Below are positions 1-8,352 of a stretch of 34,160 bases of DNA, piece by piece; position 1 is the first letter of the stretch; every line of letters begins with the position of its first letter. Origin of the DNA: Bacteroidaceae bacterium (lineage in GTDB: Bacteria > Bacteroidota > Bacteroidia > Bacteroidales > Bacteroidaceae); the NCBI GenBank assembly GCA_017407905.1, contig JAFQVS010000027.1, positions 1 to 34,160 of the forward strand, written 5' to 3'. The notes beneath the pieces were generated by a model. That model saw only the letters and a program-made list of their open reading frames with translations, was not told the origin of the DNA and made no database searches. The translations under genes and the position numbers were made by a program.

Positions 1-206
1 CCTCACTTAGTCGCTTGTAAACAAGCGTCTAAGTAGCGGTTAAACATACCTCGCACTTTTTCCTTAAAACAATCGAACCTACATTGAATTTCTTTTTTAT
101 GGTGCAATAAATTAAAAGTTACCTTTTGTACGTATTATATGCGGCTGTTCTTGAAAATTAGAAATAGATTATTGATTCTTACCCACAGTAAATTTCTACT
201 GAGCCG
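1..206. repeat. Left copy of a ~206-base inverted repeat at the window end
   Basis: This stretch matches the reverse complement of 33949-34157. About the first 75 bases are identical, and the rest differs by single-base changes and a three-base indel, with most divergence near 155-185. The outer 30 bases (5-34) are themselves a near-perfect hairpin: a 14-bp stem with one mismatch around a two-base centre. No coding capacity is visible. Homology stops sharply after GAGCCG at 206. Both copies run to the window edge, so the contig probably ends where the assembler met this repeat. The element type is not recognised. Confidence 0.85.
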
Positions 207-226
207 ATAAAATAGCCCTAACCTAT

Positions 227-278
227 AAAAATAATCGAAGCAGCACCTTTTTAAAAAGGTGCTGCTTCGATTATTTTT
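227..278 (-). terminator. Perfect 52-base palindrome, terminator of the TPR gene
   Basis: Two 26-base arms (227-252 and 253-278) are exactly complementary, with the core CGAAGCAGCACC and A/T-rich ends. On the minus strand the stem is followed by a T-rich tract. It lies 32 bases past the stop of the TPR gene. The symmetry means it could also stop transcription arriving from the left. Confidence 0.85.
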
Positions 279-309
279 GTTGTCGTTGCTCTTGGGAAAA
301 AGGCAGGGT

Positions 310-1740
310 TTACTCCTTGTGTATGCGGGCGATAAAATCATCGGGCATAATATCGGCGTTGTATGGTTGGCCGAAAAGGTAAAAGAGCTTTTCGCTCTTG
401 CCTTGCAGGGCCGAGGCTACCATTCTGCGAAAATCCTCTTTCGTCTCGCCCAACGAGTATAGAATATAGGCTATAAATGCGTCAATATCAGTGGTGTCGG
501 GGGTCATCGGACGGGCTATGTAAAATGCTGTCAGAGCGGGTATATTTGCCTCTTGCTCAAGGAATTGTGTGCCCAAACGATATAAAATCTCGTGTATCTT
601 CCACTCCTTTGTCTCGGTTGCGTTAATGTCGGTGAATGTCATATTCTCTTTGTCGCGAAGCTCGTACAGGGGGCTTCTGTGGGCGATAATCTGCTTGATG
701 CTCTCGTTGGAGGGGGCTTGCAGAATTGCTCTTTTGGTATATGTGGACGAGGCGTCGTAATTCCCGGCCTGCTGATATAGAATTGCTACGTTCAGCAGTG
801 CCAGCATTGCTTCTATGCTCTGGTTGTTGTTCTTTTCCATACCTTTCGTGGCGATGCGGCAGAAGGCTTCAATTGCTTCGGAGCTGTTGCCCGAGTAGGC
901 GTCGGCGAGTGCTACGTAAAAGTCGGGGATTATGCTTTTGGGGTATTTCTGCCCTAATTGCGTGAACAACTCGCGCGATTTTGAGTAGTCGTGCAGATGG
1001 TGGTAGCAGTAGCCCTGCATCATTTTGGCATACTCGATATTCTCGTCGATTGTAAGCTCATATTCAAAGCACTCCAAGGCCTTCCCGAAGCGTCCTATCA
1101 TATAGTAAATGTGTCCCAACTGTTCCCAATAGAATGTGGAGTAGGGTGTCTCGTCGAGTAGTTTATTGTATATTTTGATTGCTTCGTCGGTGTGTTGCAG
1201 CTCGATGAGGCTCTCGGCTTTTACCTCCAGCAGATTGATGCTGTCGGGGTAGCGTGTGAGCCCCTCGTCGGCGGCTGCGAGTACCTCTTGTGCAAAGCCG
1301 CAGTCGAGCAGTATCTCAAGGGCTTCGTAGGCTGTTTCGTCGGTTATTGTGCTGCGGCGTAGTAGCTCGCGTGCTATTTTGCGCGACGATTTATAGTCTT
1401 TGAGTGCAAGGTGAACCTCGGCTTTTAGCAGTAGTGTGTCGTCGTCGTCGATATATTGCAGGCGCTCGAAGAGGCCGAGGGCTGCCTCGGTGTTTCCGTA
1501 TGAGAGTAGCATTCGTATCTCCATTTTTGTTACTTCGGGGCTCTCGGGGTGCAGACGCTTGGCGGTGGCATATACCTCCTCGACCTCGGCTGTCTTTTCG
1601 TAGTAGAGGTAGTAAGAGAGTATGTCCGATAGCTGGTCGCTCTCGAAATAGCAGCTGCTGTTGTCTCTTCTGCTCTGTTCATATTTTTTTAGCAGATTGC
1701 GAAACTCGGGCGTGTCGAAGTATCCTTTGTCGTTGCTCAT
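310..1740 (-). CDS. Tetratricopeptide repeat protein
   Basis: Predicted 476-residue cytoplasmic protein made of helical repeats. From about residue 25 to 420 the sequence shows repeated TPR-like pairs with the usual small and aromatic residues, for example segments containing FYWEQLGHIYYMIGRFGKAL and EALEILLDCGF. There is no signal peptide, membrane segment or enzymatic motif, so it is probably a protein-binding scaffold whose partner is unknown. The ATG at 1740 (MSNDKGYF) was chosen because a longer reading frame from 1797 would begin inside the glnS terminator hairpin. It sits downstream of glnS on the same strand, separated by that terminator. No clear promoter is visible in the short gap, so it may depend partly on read-through. 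Its own terminator follows. Confidence 0.85.
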   Translation of the reverse strand: MSNDKGYFDTPEFRNLLKKYEQSRRDNSSCYFESDQLSDILSYYLYYEKTAEVEEVYATAKRLHPESPEVTKMEIRMLLSYGNTEAALGLFERLQYIDDDDTLLLKAEVHLALKDYKSSRKIARELLRRSTITDETAYEALEILLDCGFAQEVLAAADEGLTRYPDSINLLEVKAESLIELQHTDEAIKIYNKLLDETPYSTFYWEQLGHIYYMIGRFGKALECFEYELTIDENIEYAKMMQGYCYHHLHDYSKSRELFTQLGQKYPKSIIPDFYVALADAYSGNSSEAIEAFCRIATKGMEKNNNQSIEAMLALLNVAILYQQAGNYDASSTYTKRAILQAPSNESIKQIIAHRSPLYELRDKENMTFTDINATETKEWKIHEILYRLGTQFLEQEANIPALTAFYIARPMTPDTTDIDAFIAYILYSLGETKEDFRRMVASALQGKSEKLFYLFGQPYNADIMPDDFIARIHKE

Positions 1741-1766
1741 ACGGGTGGTTTTTGGGAATTTGCAAA

Positions 1767-1803
1767 AGGGCTGTGTCAGTTTTTCTTTTCTTGACACAGC
1801 CCT
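1767..1803 (-). terminator. Intrinsic terminator after glnS
   Basis: Arms 1767-1778 and 1792-1803 (AGGGCTGTGTCA and its complement) form a perfect 12-bp stem around a 13-base loop, ten bases beyond the glnS stop. The following minus-strand sequence is not a strong T tract, so termination may be partial. This would let some transcription continue into the TPR gene. Confidence 0.7.
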
Positions 1804-1812
1804 CTATGTTTT

Positions 1813-3555
1813 TTATTTGCCTTTTATCTTGCTCCACGTATCTTTGAGTGATACGGTGCGGTTGAATACGGGGTGCCCGGGGCGGCTGTCGGAATCGACG
1901 TTAAAGTAGCCGATGCGCTGGAATTGCAGATAGTCGAGCGGTTGCAGTGTGGCTGCGAATTGCTCGACGTAGCAGTTGGTGAGTATCTGCAATGAGTCGG
2001 GGTTTATTATCTCTTTCATTCCTGTTAGTGCATCGCACTGCTTGGCCTCGCGTATGGCGGCGAGCTCGTCGCGGGGATTCTCGACTTTCCACAGACGGTC
2101 GTATAGGCGTACCTCGGCCTGAACGCTGTGTGCGCAGCTTACCCAATGGAGGGTGCTCTTTACTTTGCGGTTGGCATCGGCCTCGCCGGTCTTTGTGTTG
2201 GGGATATACTCGCACAGCACCTCGGTTACGTTGCCCTCGGCGTCTTTGTTGCAGCCTGTGCACAGTACTATATAGGCGTTCTTGAGGCGTACCTCGCGAC
2301 CGGGGGTCAGACGGTAGAAGCTCTTGGGTGCATCCTCCATAAAGTCGTCGCGCTCTATCCACAGAGAGCGGCTGAATGATATTGTGTGGGTGCCGCTGTC
2401 GGGGTCCTCGGGGTTGTTTATTGCCTGAAGTTCCTCGACTTTATCCTCGGGGTAGTTGGTTATTGTCAGCTTGACGGGGTTTATCACTGCCGAGACGCGT
2501 GTGGCGCGGCTGTTGAGGTCTTCGCGCACGGCCGATTCGAGCAGTGAGATGTCGTTCAGTGCGTCGTATTTTGTGTAGCCTATCTTGTCGATGAATTTTG
2601 CTATTGATTGGGGCGAGTAGCCGCGACGGCGTATTCCGCAGAGTGTGGGCATACGGGGGTCGTCCCAGCCGTTCACCAACTTTTCTTTTACGAGGGTCAG
2701 CAGATTGCGCTTGCTCATAAGTGTGTAGCTGAGGTTCAGCTTGTTAAACTCGTACTGACGGGGACGGTTATCGTCGAGCTCTTTGCCCTCTTTCACCCAA
2801 TCGACGAAAAGGTCGTACAAGGGGCGGTGGGGCACAAATTCGAGTGTACACAAGGAGTGTGTAACACCCTCGAAATAGTCGCTCTGTCCGTGGGCAAAGT
2901 CGTACATCGGGTAGGCTTTCCACGTGGTGCCTGTGCGGTGGTGGGGGTGCATCACGACGCGGTAGATGATGGGGTCGCGGAAGTGCATATTGGAGTGTCC
3001 CATATCAATTTTGGCACGCAGCACCATTGCTCCCTCGGGCACCTCGCCGCTGTTCATCTTGTAGAAAAGCTCAAGGTTCTCTTCGATGGGGCGGTTGCGA
3101 TAGGGACTCTCGGTGCCGGCCTGCGTGGGAGTGCCCTTTTGCAGGGCTATCTGCTCGGATGTCTGCTCGTCGATATATGCTTTTCCCTCCTTTATGAGGC
3201 GCAGGGCAAAGTCCCACAATTGCTGAAAATAGTCCGAGGCGTAATATACGTTGGCCCAATCGAATCCCAACCATTTAATATCCTCCATAATGGACTCGAC
3301 ATATTCGGTCTCCTCTTTGCTGGGATTGGTGTCGTCGAAGCGCAGATTGCATACGCCGTTGTATTTCTGTGCCATTCCAAAGTCCATATGGATGGCTTTG
3401 GCGTGTCCTATATGAAGATAGCCGTTGGGCTCGGGCGGGAAGCGTGTCTGTATGCGTCCGCCGTTTTTACCCTCCTCAAGGTCATTTACTATAATTTGTT
3501 CGATGAAGCTGAGGCTCTTTTTCTCGTTCTTTTCTGTTTCGTTAATCTCGCTCAT
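1813..3555 (-). CDS. glnS: Glutaminyl-tRNA synthetase
   Basis: Class I aminoacyl-tRNA synthetase that charges tRNA-Gln with glutamine using ATP in the cytoplasm. At 580 residues it is the usual GlnRS length. The HIGH motif is intact at residues 48-51 within PPEPNGYLHIGHAK, and the KMSKS equivalent is LMSKRNLLTL at about 279-288, the form typical of GlnRS rather than GluRS. LRFDDTNPSKE follows the HIGH region, as expected in this family. The C-terminal half (about 345-580) corresponds to the beta-barrel anticodon-binding domains. A 20-residue lysine- and glutamate-rich N-terminal extension precedes the core. The ATG start is supported by a TATCTTTG promoter element 60 bases upstream. GlnS implies direct glutaminylation, so the Gat amidotransferase would not be needed for tRNA-Gln. 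Confidence 0.97.
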   Translation of the reverse strand: MSEINETEKNEKKSLSFIEQIIVNDLEEGKNGGRIQTRFPPEPNGYLHIGHAKAIHMDFGMAQKYNGVCNLRFDDTNPSKEETEYVESIMEDIKWLGFDWANVYYASDYFQQLWDFALRLIKEGKAYIDEQTSEQIALQKGTPTQAGTESPYRNRPIEENLELFYKMNSGEVPEGAMVLRAKIDMGHSNMHFRDPIIYRVVMHPHHRTGTTWKAYPMYDFAHGQSDYFEGVTHSLCTLEFVPHRPLYDLFVDWVKEGKELDDNRPRQYEFNKLNLSYTLMSKRNLLTLVKEKLVNGWDDPRMPTLCGIRRRGYSPQSIAKFIDKIGYTKYDALNDISLLESAVREDLNSRATRVSAVINPVKLTITNYPEDKVEELQAINNPEDPDSGTHTISFSRSLWIERDDFMEDAPKSFYRLTPGREVRLKNAYIVLCTGCNKDAEGNVTEVLCEYIPNTKTGEADANRKVKSTLHWVSCAHSVQAEVRLYDRLWKVENPRDELAAIREAKQCDALTGMKEIINPDSLQILTNCYVEQFAATLQPLDYLQFQRIGYFNVDSDSRPGHPVFNRTVSLKDTWSKIKGK

Positions 3556-3614
3556 TATATGATGCTTGTTTTATGTTATTCTATTGTTTTTTTATGGCTT
3601 TTGCCTTTGGTTTG

Positions 3615-3622
3615 CAAAGATA
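3615..3622 (-). promoter_or_regulatory. Bacteroidota -7 element upstream of glnS
   Basis: TATCTTTG on the minus strand matches TAnnTTTG, 60 bases from the glnS ATG. The -33 element is poor (A-rich sequence at about 3643-3646). A second TATCTTTG on the same strand at 3700-3707 could be an alternative start. The rest of 3623-3827 is rich in GCGAGC-type repeats and short palindromes, with no gene seen. Confidence 0.5.
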
Positions 3623-3827
3623 GTGAAAGGCGAGCGGAGAATAAAATAAAAATATTTATTTTTTATCCCGAGCCGCATCCTATTCTTCGCGCTTTAGCGC
3701 AAAGATACGAACAAGCGAGCGAGAAAAAGAGAGTTTACTCTATTTTTTTTCGCAGCGAGCGCAGAAAATCTTCGAGCGCGAGCATCCAATAGTCGGAACC
3801 AGCGCCCCTGTGAGGCGGCAAAAATCA

Positions 3828-4706
3828 CTATACTCTCTTTAGATTGCAGAAGTAACCTATTTTATAAATATTAAGCAGCGTCAGCGAGGGGTGCCTGCCC
3901 AGCAGATTCACGCGCAATATGGGGCACAGGGCTCTCCACGCGGCGGCTGTGATGCTTGTCAGATGCCACTTTTTTAGTCGGTTGTAGAAACGAAGCAGGG
4001 CGGTTGGGGCAATTGTCTCCTCCAATTGTGTTAATGTGCGCAGCGACTCCTCGACTTTGGCAAGATAGACCTTATTACTTTCGAGCCCAATGTGCATAAG
4101 CGGTGCGTCGATGTGTTTAACCGGCACACCGCGTCTGCGCAGCTCGTAGCCGAAGATTGTATCCTCGTAACCGTAGTTTATTATCCTTTCGTCGAATTTA
4201 ATATCGAGGAACAGCTCGCTACGAATGGCGAAGCAGAATGTGGTGAATTTATCGTATGGCGCACGGCTGCGCTCTTTGGCGCTGCGATGCTTGTCGGCCG
4301 CACGCTCGTAGCGGTGGCGCAGCGTGCAACTGCTGGTGAGCGGTGCCTCGGGGTGATACAGGCCGCCGCAGACAACGGGGCTCTCTGCGAGCGCCTGTGA
4401 GTATAGTTGCAGAATATCATCGTGTTCGGCAACGGCGTCGCTGTCGATGAAAAGAATGTCTTTTCCGCGTGCCTCTTGTGCCAAAATATTGCGTATGCGT
4501 GCGCGACCCACATTCTGCTGCTGTGCGATAATGCGGCAGTGGGGCAGTTGCGCGAGCGGGGCGTTGAACGATAATCCGCGGGGCGACGAACCATCCTCGC
4601 CCACAATTATCTCAAAGGGGCGGCCGAGTGCAGTGCCTTGACGGTGCAGTGTCTCGACAAGATTGCGGCACTCATAGTCTTTCGTGGGAATCAGTATTGA
4701 TAGCAT
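3828..4706 (-). CDS. Family 2 glycosyltransferase
   Basis: GT-A fold glycosyltransferase of the GT2 type, 292 residues, probably moving a sugar from a nucleotide-sugar donor to a cell-envelope glycan. The N-terminus MLSILIPTKDY is the classic first strand of the fold, followed by FEIIVGEDGSS with the donor-binding acidic residues (about 32-40) and LFIDSDA with the metal-binding DxD-like motif at 88-90. A later segment with the motif ERIINYGYEDTIFGYELRRR resembles the GT2 ED-type acceptor region. There is no membrane segment. The start is the ATG at 4706, because the TTG three codons upstream overlaps the promoter -7 element. It is monocistronic, between the GH20 terminator and the glnS promoter region. 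The acceptor cannot be inferred since no other envelope genes flank it. Confidence 0.88.
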   Translation of the reverse strand: MLSILIPTKDYECRNLVETLHRQGTALGRPFEIIVGEDGSSPRGLSFNAPLAQLPHCRIIAQQQNVGRARIRNILAQEARGKDILFIDSDAVAEHDDILQLYSQALAESPVVCGGLYHPEAPLTSSCTLRHRYERAADKHRSAKERSRAPYDKFTTFCFAIRSELFLDIKFDERIINYGYEDTIFGYELRRRGVPVKHIDAPLMHIGLESNKVYLAKVEESLRTLTQLEETIAPTALLRFYNRLKKWHLTSITAAAWRALCPILRVNLLGRHPSLTLLNIYKIGYFCNLKRV

Positions 4707-4712
4707 TCTGTG

Positions 4713-4744
4713 CAAAATTATCTGTTTTTCTTAAAAAATCCAAA
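4713..4744 (-). promoter_or_regulatory. Promoter of the glycosyltransferase gene
   Basis: On the minus strand TTTG (4741-4744), 20 bases, then TAATTTTG (4713-4720) match the Bacteroidota consensus exactly. The -7 box ends only six bases before the ATG at 4706, so the transcript would have almost no leader. Confidence 0.7.
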
Positions 4745-4767
4745 AAAGCGTGCTTGTAATTATAAAA

Positions 4768-4802
4768 TTATGGCTGCTCACAAAGAGTGCGAGCAGCCAT
4801 AA
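4768..4802 (-). terminator. Terminator after the GH20 gene
   Basis: Arms 4768-4779 and 4791-4802 (TTATGGCTGCTC and its complement) make a perfect 12-bp stem with an 11-base loop, 20 bases past the GH20 stop. It is followed on the minus strand by an A/T-rich tract and on the plus strand by six A. Confidence 0.8.
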
Positions 4803-4821
4803 AAAAGATTGAAAGTTTCTC

Positions 4822-7800
4822 TTATTTTATATAGACCTTTTTTCCGTTTATAATGTAAATGCCTTTCGCGGGATGCTCGATGCGTCGTCCCTGAAGGTCG
4901 AAAATATCGTGTGCACGGCCCTCATTCTCGATAGTCTCGATGCTTGTCTCTACCTCGACGGCCGAGGCCTCGAAACTCCAGATGCTGGCACCCCAGAAGG
5001 GCTTTGTGAGCACATAATTCCAAGTGTCGGGGTTGATGTACCAGCTTGTGGCGCCCTTCTCGCCGATGATGCAGATGCCCGTGTCGCCTGTATCGACGGT
5101 CATTTGTTCGAGCGTCCAAGAGTAGTCGCGGCCCACGCGCACCGTCTGGTCGGCAACGTCGTTGGCAATATAGGCGCTCTTGCCGTTGAGCTTGCTGTAT
5201 ATGCTCACCGTGCCATCGTCGTTCTTGCGCAGCGACCACAGATAACCGTTGCCGTTGCCTTTGGTCTTTGGCTCGACGCGGCCGCTGTTGCTGCACACTG
5301 CATAGTAGTTGGTAAAATAGGCGTTGCGTATGTAGTAATATACATCCTCGCGCAGTGCGTCGATGATATTGGTGCGGGGCATTTGCAAGAATTGGTTGTA
5401 GAGTGCCACGTAAATAGAGTAGGTCTCTTGCGATACGCCTCCCTGTTCCAATAGGGCCTTTGCGGGGGTGATGAGGCTGCTGCTTAGAAAATCGAGTGCC
5501 TCGACCGTGGGCTCGCCGATGCTCCCGGGTACAGCCTTTTCTATTATACGCTCGCACTTATTGCACAGGCCGCGGAGCTGTGCGGTAAAGTCGCTCACCT
5601 CGACAATGTACCACGTTCCGGGGTAGCAGAGTGCGGGGTTGTTGTAGGCATTTACGTTGCCCGAGAGCTCGGCGTGCAGACGCTTGATGCTGCCCGTTGC
5701 CGTGGGCTTATAGCCCGCCACCGCCGATATTGTAACAACGCCGGGAATAAAAGTATAGTCGCGTGTGGCGACGGTGGCCTTGTCGATGCGCAGGGCAGTG
5801 CCCGCCTCGCCCATCTTCACCGCAGCGTTGTATGAGGGCATACTCAGCAGGCGGCCGTCGCATAGGTTCCTCAGAATGTAGCCACTCTCTTGCGCCTCGA
5901 ATTGCCACAGCTCCTCGGGCTCGACCTGCGGGGTGTAGTGGAAGCGCACGCCGTCGTTGCTGACGTACATTGTCGAGCCTGCAAACTGTTTCTTATAATA
6001 TGTCGAGGCCGATACAATCTGATAGCTCTTGCCAATCTCGGGCTGTGTAATATCGGCTCTCTTGTAGGCCTCGACGGCGGCTGCAACGGCTGTCGCATCG
6101 CCTCCCGCGATGGCTGCCGCAAGAGCATCGTGAAGCTCGGCCGAGGGGTAGCCTACCGCCCCTCTTATGCTTGCCTTGAGTATGCTCTCGGCTTCGAGCA
6201 TTGTCTGCTCCTCGTCGCTCGGGGTGGGCTGCTCGATATAGTGCTTGGCGTATGTGTAGCCCAATGCGTCGAGAATTTCGTCGTGCGTTTGCAGACGCTT
6301 GTAGAATGAGCCCCAGCTCTTTTTTGCCGCGGGTAGCCAGCCCGTCTCGGCAAGCGCCAGCATACGGGGCAGCAGCTGATATTCAAGCTCGATGGCGTCG
6401 TTCAGCGTCTCGGCCCACAGATTGCCCTGTACGCCCATACAGTACTCCTCGCGTCCGCCGAGTGAGGATACGGGATTCAGCGAATAGACCTCCTCGATGG
6501 TGTTTACGTGGCTGTCGCCCCAACCGCCATAATAGGGCTCGTCGATAATGGTGCGGTCGGCGGGCACCTGCATAAAGTCGAGATAAACGTGCGAGTAGGG
6601 GGTGATGATGCTCTTGAAGCCTTTGTTGGCGGCATCGGCACTCTTTCCGATGCTGTTCCACGCCATTATGACGGGCTTAACCTTGTTGCTGCTGCTCCAA
6701 TGGGAAAGAAGCTCGTCCCACACGACAATATCCTTGCCGTGCTTCTCCTTGAGGTATGTTCCAAGCTCCTCGACCAACCACGATTGCAGCTCGTTGACGC
6801 CCGAGAGGCCCTCCTCGCGCACACGACGCAGGCAATCCTCGTTTGTCTGCCATTGTTTGGTGGGACACTCGTCGCCGCCAATGTGAATGTAGGGGTAGGG
6901 GAAGATTGCGGCCACATTGTCGAGCACGCATTTTAAAAAGTCTATTACCTCGTCCTTGCCGATGTTAAGTACATCCTCGGATATTCCGCCGTCGAGGCGC
7001 ACCGAGTATTTCTTTGTGGGGTCGCAGCTGAACTCGGGGTAGGCGGTTACGGCGGCTACCATATGTCCGGGAAGGTCAATCTCGGGCAGAATGTCGATGT
7101 TACGCTCGGCGGCGTAGGCTACAATCTCGCGCAGGTCGGCCTGCGAGAACCACATTCCGCGGCCATACTCTGTGTCGTCGAAGAATTTTGTGCCCTCGCC
7201 GGGGCTTGTGAACGAGCCGCTGCGCACTGCGCCCACTTCGGTGAGCAGTGGGTATTCGGGAATTTCGATGCGCCAGCCTTGGTCGTCGGTAAGATGCCAA
7301 TGCAGGCGGTTCATCTTGTAGAGTGCCATAATGTCGAGCACTCTCTTTACCTCGTCTTTGTCGAAAAAGTGGCGGGCAACGTCCATCATAAAGCCGCGGT
7401 GCCCATACTGTGGCTCGTCTTTTATGCTCAGATAGGGGAGGCTCCAATCGGGTGCCTCTTCATTGTGCCCGAAGAGGCTGCGCGGAAGCAGTTGTTTCAG
7501 CGTCTGAAGGGCGTAGAGGAATCCTGCGTCGCCCGAGGCTTTAATCTCGATGCCCTTTTCGGTAACGTCGAGTGTGTAGGCCTCGTCGGCAAGCGCTGCG
7601 TCTACCAAGAGCAGAATCAGCCCCTCGCTCTCTTCGTCGCCGCCTGTCTTTACTGCTAATTTAATGCTCGAGGCCTCTTGCAGCATTGTGGCAAATTCCG
7701 TGGCCATTTTCTGCGTGGCCTCATCGGGGCAGACGATGGCTGTGAGCGTCGAGAGTGCCTTGCGCTCGTCCTCTTTTGTAAATGTCAGCTCTTTGGGGTA

Positions 7801-8334
7801 GGGGATTATGCTTATTTTGGCCTCCTGAAGGGCTGCTTTTACCGAGGTGAATGTTACGGGGTTGTTGGGGTCGCCTTTGTCCCATAGGCCGATGCCTCGG
7901 TTCGAGCCCGGGCCGCCCCACAGGTTCATCGAGACGCTGTTGTTGCCCACGGGCTGTATCTCGTATCCGCCCGGGTAGCTGCTGTTTGTGGTTGCGTTAA
8001 TATGGAATCGGCTCACTCCTTTGGGCGATGACGCTGCCGACACCATCTGATTTTTTGCGGCCGATGGCACGTACAGCGTGTAGCCTTTTTTGTTGGTGAA
8101 CGAGTAGCCGTCGGTGGCGTTACCCGTTATCTTCCACTGCTGCTCGTCGGCGGCAGTGGCCGAGGCTGTGGCAATCTGTGCGCCGTCGCTCGAGGCTGCG
8201 AATGTCTCGCCGCCGTTCATAAACTGTATAAGGTACCATACGTCGTTACCATCGGTGCTGATGGTTGGAAATTCTTGTGCGCTCAGTGATGCGGCGCAAA
8301 AGAGTGATACTAAATAAAGAAATGCTTTTTTCAT
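4822..8334 (-). CDS. Secreted GH20 beta-N-acetylhexosaminidase, multidomain
   Basis: Large (1170 residues) exported enzyme predicted to remove terminal beta-linked GlcNAc or GalNAc from glycans by the substrate-assisted GH20 mechanism. Residues 1-19 are a signal peptide ending SLSA. Residues about 30-165 resemble a ricin-type or similar carbohydrate-binding domain (WYLIQFMNGGETF, QQWKI). Residues 173-290 fit the GH20b N-terminal domain. The catalytic barrel runs about 300-690 with RGFMMDVARHF, LHWHLTDDQGWR, and the catalytic pair D488-E489 in HIGGDE. A long C-terminal part (700-1130) has another ricin-like beta region, and the final 39 residues (with DLQGRR and GIYIINGKKVYIK) resemble a short sorting tail. 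It lies 18 bases downstream of the protease gene, on the same strand. It is about twice the length of simple GH20 enzymes. Substrate linkage is not determinable from sequence. Confidence 0.95.
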   Translation of the reverse strand: MKKAFLYLVSLFCAASLSAQEFPTISTDGNDVWYLIQFMNGGETFAASSDGAQIATASATAADEQQWKITGNATDGYSFTNKKGYTLYVPSAAKNQMVSAASSPKGVSRFHINATTNSSYPGGYEIQPVGNNSVSMNLWGGPGSNRGIGLWDKGDPNNPVTFTSVKAALQEAKISIIPYPKELTFTKEDERKALSTLTAIVCPDEATQKMATEFATMLQEASSIKLAVKTGGDEESEGLILLLVDAALADEAYTLDVTEKGIEIKASGDAGFLYALQTLKQLLPRSLFGHNEEAPDWSLPYLSIKDEPQYGHRGFMMDVARHFFDKDEVKRVLDIMALYKMNRLHWHLTDDQGWRIEIPEYPLLTEVGAVRSGSFTSPGEGTKFFDDTEYGRGMWFSQADLREIVAYAAERNIDILPEIDLPGHMVAAVTAYPEFSCDPTKKYSVRLDGGISEDVLNIGKDEVIDFLKCVLDNVAAIFPYPYIHIGGDECPTKQWQTNEDCLRRVREEGLSGVNELQSWLVEELGTYLKEKHGKDIVVWDELLSHWSSSNKVKPVIMAWNSIGKSADAANKGFKSIITPYSHVYLDFMQVPADRTIIDEPYYGGWGDSHVNTIEEVYSLNPVSSLGGREEYCMGVQGNLWAETLNDAIELEYQLLPRMLALAETGWLPAAKKSWGSFYKRLQTHDEILDALGYTYAKHYIEQPTPSDEEQTMLEAESILKASIRGAVGYPSAELHDALAAAIAGGDATAVAAAVEAYKRADITQPEIGKSYQIVSASTYYKKQFAGSTMYVSNDGVRFHYTPQVEPEELWQFEAQESGYILRNLCDGRLLSMPSYNAAVKMGEAGTALRIDKATVATRDYTFIPGVVTISAVAGYKPTATGSIKRLHAELSGNVNAYNNPALCYPGTWYIVEVSDFTAQLRGLCNKCERIIEKAVPGSIGEPTVEALDFLSSSLITPAKALLEQGGVSQETYSIYVALYNQFLQMPRTNIIDALREDVYYYIRNAYFTNYYAVCSNSGRVEPKTKGNGNGYLWSLRKNDDGTVSIYSKLNGKSAYIANDVADQTVRVGRDYSWTLEQMTVDTGDTGICIIGEKGATSWYINPDTWNYVLTKPFWGASIWSFEASAVEVETSIETIENEGRAHDIFDLQGRRIEHPAKGIYIINGKKVYIK

Positions 8335-8352
8335 ATTCTATAAATTTTGGGG

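Noticed and set aside
1741-1797. N-terminal extension of the TPR protein to 1797
   Set aside because: The extra codons overlap the glnS terminator hairpin; the ATG at 1740 gives a normal protein.
2608-3792. Long plus-strand reading frame (394 codons) opposite glnS
   Set aside because: It is antisense to a clear GlnRS with intact motifs; its composition reflects the codon bias of the opposite strand, and it has no family resemblance.
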